64,000 nt of DNA from assembly GCA_022225965.2 (NCBI GenBank), contig JAKJXP020000121.1:1-64000 (forward strand). The letters run 5' to 3'. The stretch is from Diatrype stigma. Taxonomy: Eukaryota > Ascomycota > Sordariomycetes > Xylariales > Diatrypaceae. The position numbers and the translations under genes are program-made. Each line of letters opens with the position of its first letter. Position 1 is the stretch's first letter. The notes under the pieces were generated by a model. The model had not been told where the DNA came from, did not search any database, and worked only from the letters and a program-made list of their open reading frames with translations. Positions 45,848 through 57,601 of this stretch are shown here, in pieces.

Positions 45848-46063
45848 AGACCCTTCCCACGGACTTCTTCAGACCTCTCGATTTGACACCGCAATCTTCA
45901 CTGATAGTTCTTCTTATTTACCTCTACAGCTTCGACTTTCTCATCCTTACTTCTCCAGTCAACTTCTAAAGCTTCGTCAACTTCGAGCTTGCTTCACCTA
46001 GGGCACCTCTTCACGAAAAGTACTTGCACATACAAAAGAACCAGCCAAGCAAACCACGACAAA

Positions 46064-46485
46064 ATGGCTACCAACACTGTCAGGTAAGTCAGTTCCGTCT
46101 TGCTTGTGCAGGAAATAGTTGCTAATCTGTTTTGGTCTCAAGGTTCAACACCCCTACCGGGACTTCATCTTATCCCGTCCAGGAGCTTCCTGGTATCCTC
46201 AAGCAGCTGACGGTTTCCGACTTTCGCGAGGTCGTCCTTGCGCTATGCTTTCCCGGAACCCGATCCAGGGGCTACACAAAGGAGGTCTACGACATACTGG
46301 AGAAACTAGATGCTGAGAGAGGACGTACCAGCCACCAAGATGGGCTCCCGATGCACCTATTCGACTTGACCAAGCATGAACTCGAGGTTATTCTTCTCGC
46401 GGTATCTGCCCAGAAGGAAGGCGCCTACCAGCGTGTGCTGTTGGTCACAGAGAAGATCATTGCCACCAAGGTACGATGGTATTAG
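46064..46485 (+). CDS. Small unrecognised protein, tandem paralogue B (120 aa)
   Basis: Two exons (46064-46083 and 46143-46485) with a 59-bp intron give 120 residues beginning MATNTVRFNTPTG. The body (DFREVVLALCFPGT, YTKEVYDILEKLD, LPMHLFDLTKHELEVILLA) matches paralogue A in order and spacing. The ATG follows an AAACCACGACAAA context typical for fungi. No domain is recognised; the protein is small, helical and without signal peptide. The last codons (ATKVRWY) overlap a possible donor GTACGA, so a further 3' exon cannot be excluded. Confidence 0.7.
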
Positions 46486-46860
46486 AGAAAGGTCAAGCAG
46501 GCATGATGGAAGATAATATCTTAGGTTAAATCCTAACCCTATAAGGATGTGGAGGATAGCCTTGATGCGCTGATCGTTGGGTGGTTATGGTTCGTTAGGA
46601 GAGCGAGCCACAGCGGGGAGGATCATGTACTCATCGCATACATTCAGAGACAGTGGAGGTTCCTTGGCTAAGCCCTATATTGGTATCGCAGTTAATCTAC
46701 CAAGTATATCCCACGTACTGGAGGGACTCGGAAATTCCGTTTACATGATACCATCAATTACTGAGACTTATCCTATAGTGTTATCTTTTATCACAATGTC
46801 GTGACTGTACCGAATAGCCTTGTGTTTGCTAGACCACGTAACTACCCACTAATCCCATAG

Positions 46861-47084
46861 TCATACAAGATAGAGGGCTCCACAAAGAAGTCACAAGGCT
46901 TGTCAAGGACATCAAGGTCGAGGAAGAGTGGAAGGACGACAGAGACAGCCTTCCGTTCCATCTCCTGGACCTCAGCCCACCGAAGATAAAGATAGTGGTC
47001 TGGGGGTGGCGCCTGAAAATAAACCGGTATGAGGAGAGCATTAGCTATTACCTAGAAGACCATCGTGACGAAGGGCTTCGATAA
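46861..47084 (+). pseudogene. Truncated third copy of the paralogue family
   Basis: After a good acceptor (branch ACTAAT, CCATAG) a frame runs to a stop at 47082-47084. It resembles the second half of paralogue B: LHKEVTRLVKDIK against YTKEVYDILEKLD, and SLPFHLLDLSPPKIK against GLPMHLFDLTKHELE. The part equal to REVVLALC and any start exon are missing, and no in-frame ATG precedes it. It is therefore either a 5'-truncated relic or the last exon of a gene whose first exon I could not identify. Confidence 0.5.
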
Positions 47085-47615
47085 TCAGCTTAAGGGTAAT
47101 AGGATTGAATTGTTAGACGATTGGTGGCACGGAAGGGCGCTGGTGAGGAGGTCACATATCTAACCCCTACCGGGTGGAAACACAGGAAACTAGATAGGAA
47201 GAATGGGCAGAAATGGCACTGTACGGCTTGAGATTGTGTGGAAGTTATACTGCCCTTCAGTTGCTGAGCTGCCTCTGCTTGCAGGGACAAGTGTCATGAT
47301 ACACGCAATAGGGAAAGACGAATCTGCGCTCCTAGTATTATATTCTAGTCAATTCGCATCCACAAAGGGAAGGAGGCATCCGTAAACTACACGTTCAGGT
47401 TTATTCGCTTGAGGCTTTTCCTAGCAACTCTATCTATGTCCTGAAACACATGTGTGCTCCATCGAGTGAATCGTGATATCGTACACTGATGCTAGTATCC
47501 CAGCTTCCCTTGATGCTTGATGTATCTCCCTGGTTATTATCACCCGCCCTCCCCCCCCCCCCCCCAAATGCAAGTACTACCAATGCATACTGGACTGAGG
47601 CCGTCGGGATAGCAT
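47085..47615. other. Convergent intergenic region
   Basis: No gene seen. A poly-C run lies at about 47551-47566. Confidence 0.45.
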
Positions 47616-48282
47616 TCACACATCGCCCATTTCCACATCCCCATCATGTCCTTCATCGTCGTTGGGCCGGTTCGGGATCCATGCCCCGGACCGCCTCAAA
47701 GCTTTTCTCTGGCTCCTAGAGAGCGGACTGCCTGTGATTCCCTTGATTAGTATGGTTTCTGGTTCTTGCCCTTCCCGGATAGGTAGCAGCAGACATACTG
47801 GGGACAGGGGTAAAAGCCGGATCCAAATCGGCGAAGTCCTCCACGATGACCCCGAGAGACGACCCAAGGGAGGGCCTGGAATTATCGCGCGTGGCGGCGT
47901 TCCGTCGCATCTCGAACATGGGCGCCGCGCCTTCCTGCACAACGCGATCAAGGGCGGCGTGGAGGGCGTGTGGATTGACCCCAGTACTAAGCTTGGCAGC
48001 GGCCTTCCTGGCGGCCTTCTTGCTCTTCTTGTTCTGTCTGCTCTTAGGTGTCTTCTTGGGCTTTCTCACGCGCCCCCCATTGGTATTGCTGTTGCCCCGG
48101 ACTGGGCGGAGAGCCAGGGTAGTGCTGTCGTCGCCGCCGTTGGCCTTAGGACGGTGGAACCTGCCCGAGGTAGCAACGCCGGCCCCGGACGAAGGTCTCA
48201 GGGTGGTGTCGCTGGCTCGCACTCGCTCCCGGAGACTGCCGAGGTTGAGACTGCGAAGCTGGGTCTCGAGTGAATCGGACAT
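47616..48282 (-). CDS. Unrecognised basic protein (199 aa)
   Basis: Two exons (48282-47799 and 47731-47616) with a textbook 67-bp intron (donor GTATGT, branch TACTAATC, acceptor CACAG) give 199 residues. The N-terminus is MSDSLETQLRSLNLGSLRER. A Lys-rich block, RKPKKTPKSRQNKKSKKAAR, around residues 73-92 could be a nuclear or nucleolar signal. The tail is acidic (NDDEGHDGDVEMGDV). I recognise no domain. The layout of basic core plus acidic tail is seen in nuclear and ribosome-related proteins, but no function can be claimed. Confidence 0.72.
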
Positions 48283-49052
48283 TGTGCTAGTAGTGGTGAT
48301 TGTTATGTTGGTAAGGAAGAGGGAGACAATCGTGCCAGCGAACCAAGGTTGTGGAATGGTGTTTTGTTTGCTTGGGGAAATTCAATTGCAATAGTCACGT
48401 AGAAGGTAGTTTGTGGAGGTTGTAAAGGTTGCGTGTGAATGACTGAAGAATTGGGCTGAGTAAAAGGTGTGTAGGTAGTTGCTATCCCAAGGCAGCAAAA
48501 GTTATTAGTGCTGCTGCGTGCTGAAGGAATTGGGATAGTCCTGAGCGATTAGGGACAGCAACAATTGACGTGTCTATCGGATGTAATCTACTCTGTAGCT
48601 ACAGCTATTACCACCTGTAATCTTTGACTTCGGTGCAATCCAACCGAAGGGTCTTCTGGTCATTAGCAAACGATAGAGGTCCGGTTTGGCCTCGGAGGCA
48701 AAATGGCACTGTACTAATATGTCAGCCCTACAACGATACAACAAAACGATCTTGTAGTAAAGCCACATGTTCACCAACAGCAGAGGACTCGGCTGTAGGT
48801 GATTGATCATAGCTTTTCCAGAGGTGATTGGTTTCAAAAGTTGCAATACGGCACCGCAAAACAATGTCATCACTGGGAATAATATGTGTTCATTAGGATC
48901 TCTGCTTTTAGATAAGAAGACAAGAAGCGGAAAGGAGGGAGTATTCTTCGTAGAATAGTGGAATAAACATAAGATAAAAATAGTGTAACAGGCGACTAGG
49001 CAAAAACAGTAGAACAAGGAGAGGGAGGGGGGAATAAAATAAAAAAAAGAAT
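48283..49052. other. Intergenic region upstream of the basic protein
   Basis: No gene is supported. The plus-strand run of eight A at 49041-49048 is the T-run that would end the minus-strand Pol III gene. Confidence 0.45.
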
Positions 49053-49181
49053 TGCCCGACTAAGGATTCGAACCCTAGAACTTCCACGATCAACCTCGGA
49101 CGAACAACTGGTTTGACCCTCCTACCGACAGAATGCTAGATATCATGTCATGGCGTGCTGGCCCTACTACACCACTCGGGC
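49053..49181 (-). tRNA. tRNA-type Pol III gene, intron-containing or degenerate; isotype unresolved
   Basis: On the minus strand the ends pair as an acceptor stem: GCCCGA at 49176-49181 with TCGGGC at 49054-49059, followed by a discriminator A. The A box TGGTGTAGTAGG matches the tRNA A-box consensus exactly, and the B box GTTCGAATC sits in a T-arm with stem TAGGG/CCTTA. A T8 run follows 4 nt later, as for a Pol III terminator. The D stem GTG/CAC also pairs. The total of 129 nt is too long for a plain tRNA, so an intron of about 50 nt is implied. No anticodon arm with T33 can be drawn cleanly (best stem CCATG/CGTGG), so this may be a tRNA pseudogene or a tRNA-derived element. Confidence 0.55.
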
Positions 49182-50271
49182 TTGCTTGGTTTGTTAGAAA
49201 TTTGGCAACTTATTGGGTTATATAGGTACTAGCATGGTAGGTACCTACATATGTAGTACTTTGAGATTTGCCAGGTTTTTAATCTGCCGGTTGGATGGGC
49301 AATTGGACGAGCTACTTTCCCGTATCTAAGGGTTGGTGGTGATCATCCATCATTAGTTACCATCCACCTAGTGGTTGATAAATATATCCTGACCGATGGT
49401 TATTTTATGCTTCATGTAAAGATACGCATGATTGATGTCCTGAACAGGAGTTCATATCTACTACTGCAGGAAGTGAGCAACCACGCTTGGTTCTTATGCT
49501 CAGGTTATAAGTGAATGGCAGGCTTGCTAATCTGATAGAAGTGAGTCAGCCCTTACCTTGCACCCCTCCATTTAGGACTTCATGCAACGCAAGGCACTGC
49601 AACGAGCACCAGTCTACGTCGTCTCTTCTTGGGACCAGAGGAAGCCGTCCGAAACCAAATATGTGTGCTTGGATGACAACGCTTCTTCTTTGGGCTTTCT
49701 CCTCGATCTCCGCCTCTGATAATGGACTCCATCCGGATTTGCTGCTTGCACGACCATAAGCACCGCATCCAATCATCAATGGGGATATTCGAAATTCAGA
49801 CTATGGAACTCGCTGGACACTATCTAAACTGTGATCTCAATCTTGAATATTATCATAGCTTTCTTCTATTGATTTTTGACTTTGTCGTCTCTTGTTCCTT
49901 CTAACCCCTATTTTCATAAGTAACTGGTTTCAGGGGTGATGCTTGTACTAGGTACTGTGCGCCAATGTATGTAGTAACCAATTAGATCGGTGGAAAGTAC
50001 AAGTATCTCACTAGTGGTGGCTTAAGTAAGCCTTTAGACTAAAATGCAGGGATGCGCTGACCTTGGGAGGTACCTAAGTACGTGGGGCGTGACTGACCGC
50101 CTGGCAGAAAAAAAAGTTGAAGCTCCAGGGTCTGCGAATGCGAATGCAAATGCGAATCCGCATCTCAATTGACTTCGATTATTGCATGTGCTGCTACTCC
50201 CTCGTGCAAGCCGCCAAATACCCATACCCATTTCATACCCATTTTTACCTACTTCGCACAACTGCAGCACG
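49182..50271. other. Intergenic region upstream of DRS1
   Basis: No gene is claimed. A short minus-strand frame at 49546-49779 has protein-like composition (GWSPLSEAEIEEKAQRRS) but no ATG in a sensible place and no splice partner. Confidence 0.45.
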
Positions 50272-52691
50272 ATGGTTTCCAAACGTAAAATCGAGGATGA
50301 TTTCATCCTTACTATATCAGATAATGACGATACGGTCCCTGACGAAGAAACGATTCCCCTAGAACAGCCGCCTAAGAAGAAGACCAAGACCTCGAAAAAG
50401 GCTGGAAAGCGGAAGACTGCGCACTCAGACGAGGATGGGGAAAACATTGGTATCTGGGGAAAGAACGACGATGATGACGAAGCCATGGACTCGGAGTTTG
50501 AATTCATGGCAGACGGCACGACGGATTTCAGAGAGGGCGACTTCGAGGGCTGGGGCTTCGATGGCGTTGGAAGAGGCGTCACCGGAGCCGAGAAGAGGGT
50601 GGTCGACATCGACGACATAATAAGGCGGCGGAGGGAGAAGAAGAACCCGACTAAGAAGTCTGCCGATGCTGAAGATGGCGACTTAGGCGACAAGGAAAAG
50701 AACGGCGAGGACGACGATGTCGCGATCGACTTCGACGACGCAGATGACGAAGTCCTGGCTGCAGACGGATTTGGAATGGGCGCACAATCAGACGAGGAGT
50801 CCGAAGAAGAGGATGCGGACGACCTAGATGCGAAGGATGATGGCGAAGATGGCGCAGATGATGATGCTGCTTCCGACGACGACTCCGTTGCAACGCCAGT
50901 GGACCACCCCGACGATGTCGGATCTGACGCCAGCGACAACGACGAAGAGGATGCCGAGGAAGCTGCAAAGCGAGAGGCTTTCTTTGCCCCAGAGGAAAAG
51001 AAGCAACCGGGAAAGCCAGGCGTGAAGTCGACTTTCCAGGTCATGTCACTATCTCGTCCCATTCTACGCGGCCTTACCTCTGTTGGTTTCAGCAAACCCA
51101 CCCCTATCCAGGCCAAGACAATACCTATCGCTTTAGAAGGCAAAGATGTCGTGGGTGGTGCAGTCACTGGATCCGGAAAAACAGCTGCCTTCGTTGTTCC
51201 CATCCTTGAGCGGCTTCTCTATCGGCCCAAGAAGATACCCACCAGCAGAGTCGTTATCATGACGCCAACCCGTGAACTGGCGATACAATGCCACTCGGTT
51301 GCTACGAAGCTTGCCAGCCATACCGACATCAAGTTCTGTCTGGCAGTCGGAGGTTTAAGTCTTAAGGTCCAAGAAGCGGAGCTGCGTCTTAGACCTGATG
51401 TGGTTATTGCCACGCCCGGTCGTTTCATAGATCACATGCGGAACTCAGCAAGTTTCAATACCGATACCATCGAGATTCTCGTGCTTGATGAGGCAGATCG
51501 TATGCTAGAGGATGGATTCGCCGATGAGCTGAACGAAATCCTAACAACACTACCCAAGTCGCGACAGACCATGCTTTTCTCCGCCACCATGACATCCTCT
51601 GTCGACCAGTTGATCCGTGTCGGGTTAAATAAACCCGTGAGAATCATGGTCGATTCCCAAAAGAAGACTGTCGACAAGCTAGAACAGAAATTTGTTCGAT
51701 TACGACCCGGTCGCGAGGAAAAGAGGATGGGGTACCTCATCCACGTCTGCAAAACACATACTGAACGTGTCATCATCTTCTTCCGACAGAAGAAGGAGGC
51801 TCACCGCGCTCGAATAATATTCGGCTTGCTGGGAATGTCATGCGCTGAGCTGCACGGTAGCATGAACCAGTCACAGGTAAGCACATTTACATTGCATCTG
51901 TTTTCGCACAGACTTCTCACAATCATTCACAGCGTATATCCAGTGTCGAGGCATTCCGTGACGGCAAGGTCTCGTACCTACTTGCTACTGACTTAGCTTC
52001 CCGTGGTCTGGATATCAAGGGCGTGGACACTGTAATCAACTACGAGGCGCCCCAAAACATCGAGATCTACGTGCATCGTGTCGGCCGTACTGCTCGTGCG
52101 GGCCGGTCCGGTGTGGCCGTGACGCTTGCGGCAGAGCCCGACCGCAAGGTAGTCAAGGCGGCAGTGAAGCAGGGGAAAGCTCAGGGCGCCAAGATCAGCA
52201 GTCTGGTGATCGAAGCGGCCGACGCAGACCGGTGGCAGGCGGAGGTGGACGAGATGGAGGGAGAGATCGAGGCGATCATGCGAGAAGAGAAAGAGGAGAA
52301 GTACATGGCCAACGTGGAAATGCAGATCCGCAAGGGCGAGAACCTGGTGCTGCACGCCGACGAGATTAAGGGCCGCCCCAAGCGCACCTGGTTCGAGTCT
52401 CAGGACGACAAGCGGAAGGCGCAGGACGCGGGCCGCGCCGAGCTGAACAATGGTAATGGCAGTATGAAGGATGCGCTGAAGAAGAAGGGCGAGGGCAAGC
52501 TGAGCAACAAGGACAAGAAGAAGCTCGACGCTCGAACTGATAGAGATGGCGGAAAGGTCTGGAAGAAGGGCTCGGCTGAGCGGGCGGGCAAGGGTGCCGT
52601 TTTGAACTTCAAGAAGGACAAGTCGAAGAAGAAAGCTGCCGGCGGCGGCGGCGGCGGTGGTGGGAAGCCGAAGAGGAGAACTGCTAGATAG
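50272..52691 (+). CDS. DRS1: ATP-dependent RNA helicase DRS1 (DEAD box, ribosome biogenesis)
   Basis: Two exons (50272-51876 and 51933-52691; 56-bp intron) give 787 residues. The first 260 residues are very acidic with basic clusters, as in DRS1. The helicase core follows: Q motif GFSKPTPIQ, motif [12 protein letters not shown] (about 297), [20 protein letters not shown] within [14 protein letters not shown] (about 405), [27 protein letters not shown] and [13 protein letters not shown] (about 582). The tail is Lys-rich and ends in a Gly run and [11 protein letters not shown]1 acts in the nucleolus in assembly of the 60S ribosomal subunit. The intron sits in the C-terminal helicase domain, between MNQSQ and RISSVEAF. 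Confidence 0.95.
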
Positions 52692-54745
52692 GAGTATTGA
52701 TTAGCGAGCGTAATAAGTATCATCAACAATGCATTCGTGCTCTCTGGGTTCGTACTGGACTGGCATGTTCTCCCCACCCGTCTTGGAATCTTCACTGTAC
52801 CATCTACAATAAATCACTTAGCCACGTTGAGATTACATGCCATAAAGCAGCAGGTCCGTTTTTATCGGGCAGTAGATTTAATTTCGCGTGATGATCTAAG
52901 CCACGCTTGTGACCTTGCAAGTGACCCTGCTGAAGCCAAAAGGAAACCTGTTTGACTCCACGCCTCTTCCTTTCCACCTCGCAAAGAGCCCCTAACCTTG
53001 GGATTGATGATAGTTTCTCCTTACCTGACTGGCTCGCAAAAGACGCCAGCATCAAACAGTACCTGAACGTGTTTCGAAATATCTCACGAGGCCACAAAGA
53101 GCAACGGGGCGTACCAGTGAATGCCTCTTGAACCATATTGTATTCCCACGAACCATACAGTGCAGTTGATGACTTTGCATGGCAACTATACACTTACGTA
53201 GAACCATATCAATATGTGCCATCTTCCAACCTCGCGAGTCTCGCCGAGAATGCGGAACATCAAGCACTCGTCCCTATATTCAACAGTAGTGCGAGACACA
53301 GTCTGTCTTAGCCAAGAGATATATGGATTATTCGGCTATTCCAGGAATACTCGGTGCTTAATCACGGCCATTCAGAGTCATCCAGTCAAACTTCCTATCC
53401 CAAAACTCTAACCGCCTTCGAAACTCAACATAGGTCACAGGAGTTCCAGCAAAGCGGAAATAGGTGCATGTTCTTCTACATTAACTTGTTATCAAGTCAT
53501 GCATATGAATTCTGCATTAGGCCTTCACTATTTATAGCACTCCTATAAAACCTGGGTCGGCTGCTGCCCAGCTGCAAGCAGCATATAGTACGCTCGCTTA
53601 AAAGGGGCACACTAGAATTCGGTAGTCTTGTTCATCCTTGACCCCAACCCAACTCGCCCTTTGCTCCTGGGACGGGGATGGTGGCAAGCAAGTCCTTCAC
53701 TTCTAGGCGTCCAACTTGGCGTCTTCCTCGCCCTGACATTGTTGGTTCGGTTCCGCGACTATGGGATAGCTTTCCTTTGGTTCTTTGCCTATCGTAAATA
53801 CCGATCTTGGCCCTCGAATAGCCCCCGTAATGAGTCAGTGCTGAGTAGTATACTACCGTAGTCGTGAAAGGGCTGCATCATAGTAGGGAGAATAGAGTGG
53901 CTGCGAAGGTCAACCGGTAGTAGTCAAAGACCGCATACCGGGATTCCACAGCAATGCCGGTATCATAGTCACTTGTAGACCTCATTGAGTAACAGCGTCT
54001 TATGACAACACCCACGCTTACTTACGGGCATGAGGGACATTGGTTCAGCTTTCGTCATAACACATGGCCGCCGACTACCCCCAGCCAGTTCGCTGGCTTT
54101 CATAAGCCCACTCCACTGCATGTGGCTTATGGGATCATTGTCTCAGCGCGCAGCTTCCAAAGCGTCAATCGAGTGAATATAGTTATATAAACTACCCACG
54201 ACTGTTTTAGCAAAGATCGGCCGCCGCGCTCCTGTTGTAGGTCTCTCAGCCATATAACGGGCGGCCCTCTCTGCCTTGGTATAATAGGGGGTATAGGAGA
54301 GAAGGCCCCTGGCCAGTTTCTATTTCAGGAAACAATTGGTTTTTTCTTCCGGGCCAATTATAAGCTATTTTGACCTCCCCAGTCTCCCGCATTTCATACC
54401 TGGACTTGAATTAATTCCCGACTCGTTGACAATCGGCAGTTGCCTGAGTCGCCTCTCGGCACCACGCCGCCGAGTCCGTTTACGGCAATTCGTCTGGTTT
54501 TACCCGGGCGGCGGTCAGTGGCAACAACAAACCACAGCGCCGAATCGAGAGATAATAGGGATGGAGGTGCCATCTACGCACCAGATATTTCTTTTGATGC
54601 GTCTCGCTTCTTCTACGTACTTTAAGCCTCCTGGTTTTCCTCAGCCCAGCCCAAATTCCCCGAACTCCCAGTGATTAGTGGTTCCTTCCCCCCTTGACAG
54701 GAAAGCAAAGCAAAGCAAAAAGCAAACCCGGAAACAGCAGCGACG
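52692..54745. other. Intergenic region between DRS1 and the DUF1996 gene
   Basis: No gene or RNA is supported in these 2 kb. The last 100 bp look like a fungal leader (CAAAGCAAAGC-type repeats). Confidence 0.5.
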
Positions 54746-56082
54746 ATGTACATCAAGGCTCTCGCAGCCGCCTCGTTGGCGGCGACGGCCGCGGCGCAGG
54801 AGCTGATGCGATTCGGCTGCTCGCAGCTCACGTTCGATCGGATCGACCCCCTGGTCGAGCCCGGCAACGAGCCGTCGGCGCACTTGCATCAGGTCATCGG
54901 CGGCAACTCTTTCAACGCAAGCATGCTGCCCGAAGACGTCGACCCGCCCACCGACTCGTCATGCACCAGCTGTACCTACTCGGAGGACTTCAGCAACTAC
55001 TGGACCGCCAGCATCTACTACAAGGCCAAGAACGGCACCTTCAAGCGTGTGCCGCAGTTCGCCAACCTCGGTCTCGGTGTGGATGGCGGCATGACTGTCT
55101 ACTACATCCGCGGCTACCAGCAGACCGCCAGCGTCACCGCCTTCCCTCCCGTAAGTTCGCTAGCTATATCGCCCCATCTTGACCAAGCCGCCGTTCTATC
55201 GCGGTTGGCTGTTGTTGTTACGAGGAATGACTAACAGCAAGCAACGAAATAGGGCTTCCGCATGCTCGTCGGCGACAGCGCCAACCGCGAGGCTAGCAAG
55301 GTGCCGAAGGGTCTCTGCTACCGATGCGAGGAGAACATGCAGCAGAACCCGTTCGGTGGTGCGCCCTGCACGGGCTCGGACACCGCGTACTTCCCCAAAG
55401 AGCCATGCGGTGGAGGATGGCGCGTGACGGTCACGTTCCCGTCGTAAGTCTTTTTGGCTTCCCTCCCCTCCCCTCCCATTCCCGCACACATGCCCGCACA
55501 TCCACCCACTCCCACGCATCTATGTATCTATGCATCACCGCAAGCCGCACGACCACTGACACGAAGATTTTGCCTGCACAGCTGCTGGGACGGCAAGAAC
55601 CTGGACTCGCCGGACCACAAGGCGCACATCGCGTACCCGTCGGGGTCGTTCGAGATGGGCAGCCCGTGCCCGGCGACGCACCCGGTCAAGATCCCGCAGG
55701 TGATGTACGAGATCATGTTCGACACGCGGCAGTTCAACGACCAGTCGGACTGGCCGGCCGACGGCTCGTCGCCCTTCTACTGGAGCATGGGCGACAACAC
55801 GGGCTACGGCATCCACGGCGACTACCTGTTCGGCTGGAAGGGCGACGCCCTCCAGCGCGCCATGGACGGCCACTGCGCCAACGACCGCTGCGCCCCGCTC
55901 CAGCGCCAGGAGGACACCGCCGCCGTCCAGTGCACCAAGCCCCAGAGCTACCAGGAGGATATCGGCGATGACTGTCAGTATTTTTCTCTTCTTTTTCTTC
56001 TCCCTTCATCTTCGCGTGCTGATCAATCTGCTACTCTCTAGGGATCCCCACGCTTCCCGGCATGGAGATGGGCAAATTCTAA
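54746..56082 (+). CDS. Secreted DUF1996-domain protein
   Basis: Four exons (54746-55150, 55253-55443, 55582-55973, 56042-56082) give 342 residues. A signal peptide (MYIKALAAASLAATAAAQ) is followed by the DUF1996 start LMRFGCSQLTFDRIDPLVEP and the family block SAHLHQVIGGNSFNASM. Other family features are the Cys pair CTSC, SNYWTASIYYKAKNGTF, YYIRGY, CWDGKNLDSPDHKAHIAYP and CPATHPVKIPQVMYEIMFDT. DUF1996 proteins are abundant in fungal secretomes and cell walls. Their biochemical role is not established. No C-terminal WSC domain, transmembrane helix or GPI signal is seen, so this copy is predicted to be a short secreted form ending in PTLPGMEMGKF. Confidence 0.92.
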
Positions 56083-57601
56083 GTCTAGAGCTCCTTCGGG
56101 GATGTTCCAGCCCTGTTCTCTAGTAGTTGTAGTTGGATGATAGTGTTTTGGGTGTAGGGCGGAAAACCGTGTAGATTCAGCTGACCACGCTGTCTATGAT
56201 TTCTGTCGTTAATATAGCGCAGACTACTTACTATGCTACTGCTGTTGATCTTGTGTCGTTCGAATGTTGTGGTATTGCAGGCAGCTTTCAGATAGATTGA
56301 CTTATCCAAACTATTGCTTATCGGCCACCTGCATCCACGTATAAACTGAAGAACTAAGTTCCTGTGCCCCTGAAGAGAGACTGGACCGACCCTACCTATG
56401 GACGGACATAAACTGGCCGGCCACCTGTAACGGATGTGTGGTGAGCCGCAAGAAGCCGGCAGAGATGGAAGCGATCTTAAGGTGCTTTACATAGTTCTTT
56501 ACATAGTTGGTATAGCACGTGCACCGCCCGCTGGAGTTGATCGCTTGCTGGAGTTGCCGGTGGTGGGATGCTATTGCTGCTACCTACTACATACATACCT
56601 ACGTAATCCAGTGTCCCATGGGTCAGGTGATGTCATCAAGTCACAATCTTGGAACCTGGCAGCCTGGAACCTTCAGTGCTCACTTTTAGGTAAGCACCTA
56701 CCGAAGTACTTAGTTAGGTAACTGCCTAGAGCCTAGAGGTAGCTGACTGCAGCCCTATTCCTGGTGCTGCAGAACTGCAAAACATTCCCCACCAGCTTTG
56801 AACATCTTCGCCACGGCAAAGCCATTCACCGTTCTCTCCTACTACCAATCGCAACCTCGGGCTTCAGACCCTGGAGGATTGACTTCACCGTATTTTAGAC
56901 ATCATGTGCTGACATTGTCGTGTCTGTTTGTACTTGATCTCCTTCACATCAAAACCATCTATCCGAAGTCAGGCGACGATCTCTCCTGCTACATTCGTGT
57001 CTCAGCTTGCTCTGTCTCAGCTTGCTCCCCCTTCTACTACTGCATCGAGTCTTTCCTGCCTTCGAGCGCAATGAGAGCATGAAGGCATGACGGCATGGCA
57101 GCATGACAGCATGACAGCAGCAATTGAGTTTCCTGCAGATGTATAATACCTTAATTAAGATCCACTAATTGCAACCACGTCCCTCTGCAATTTCCGCATG
57201 TATACAGAGTGCCTATACTCGCCAAGTTCAGTGTACATGAAGACAAGAACACATTCGTAATCTTCTCATTCGAGAGTGAAGGGACGCTCTACCCTACCGC
57301 GAAACTGGCTCCCCCACGCTGGCCTCCGGCTCCCCGCTCTCACCCCCGCCACAAGCAGAGTTTGGTCCAGTATCTCTTTCCCCGACTGCGCAGTCGATAC
57401 AACGAACGGCTCATCGGCTTCCACCTCGACACTCTGCCCTACTACAAGCACCGAATCCAGAGCCGCATATACCGATTCGTCCTCGAGCGCCAACGTCACC
57501 GCCGTGAACAGTCGCGTCTGGTCGACCGCGCGCGGCGGCTGCTTCTGGGCCCGCCTGCGCCACCGATTTCTAAGAATGGGCCAGGACCGGCCAGCGCAAA
57601 G
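56083..57601. other. Intergenic/leader region before the App1-like gene
   Basis: The part from about 56800 to 57060 is pyrimidine-rich and looks like a leader. From about 57155 the frame of the App1-like protein is open without an ATG as far as 57602, with protein-like segments such as IGFHLDTLPYYKHRIQSRIY. The gene may therefore begin in an upstream exon that I cannot define. Confidence 0.45.

Larger units (their letters stand above)
44440..46063. other. Intergenic region between paralogues A and B
   Basis: No gene is supported. The first half is plain; a hairpin (9-bp stem CGTGAATAC, 6-nt loop) lies at 45305-45328. The last 450 bp form the promoter and leader of paralogue B with CCTATTGT motifs and a TATA box. 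Confidence 0.5.

Noticed and set aside
49546..49779. Minus-strand frame with GWSPLSEAEIEEKAQRRS
   Set aside because: Starts without an ATG, has no visible splice signals and no known family.
50316..50324. ATCAGATAA core motif
   Set aside because: It lies inside the DRS1 coding exon (codons for SDN) and no iron-related gene is nearby, so I treat it as chance.
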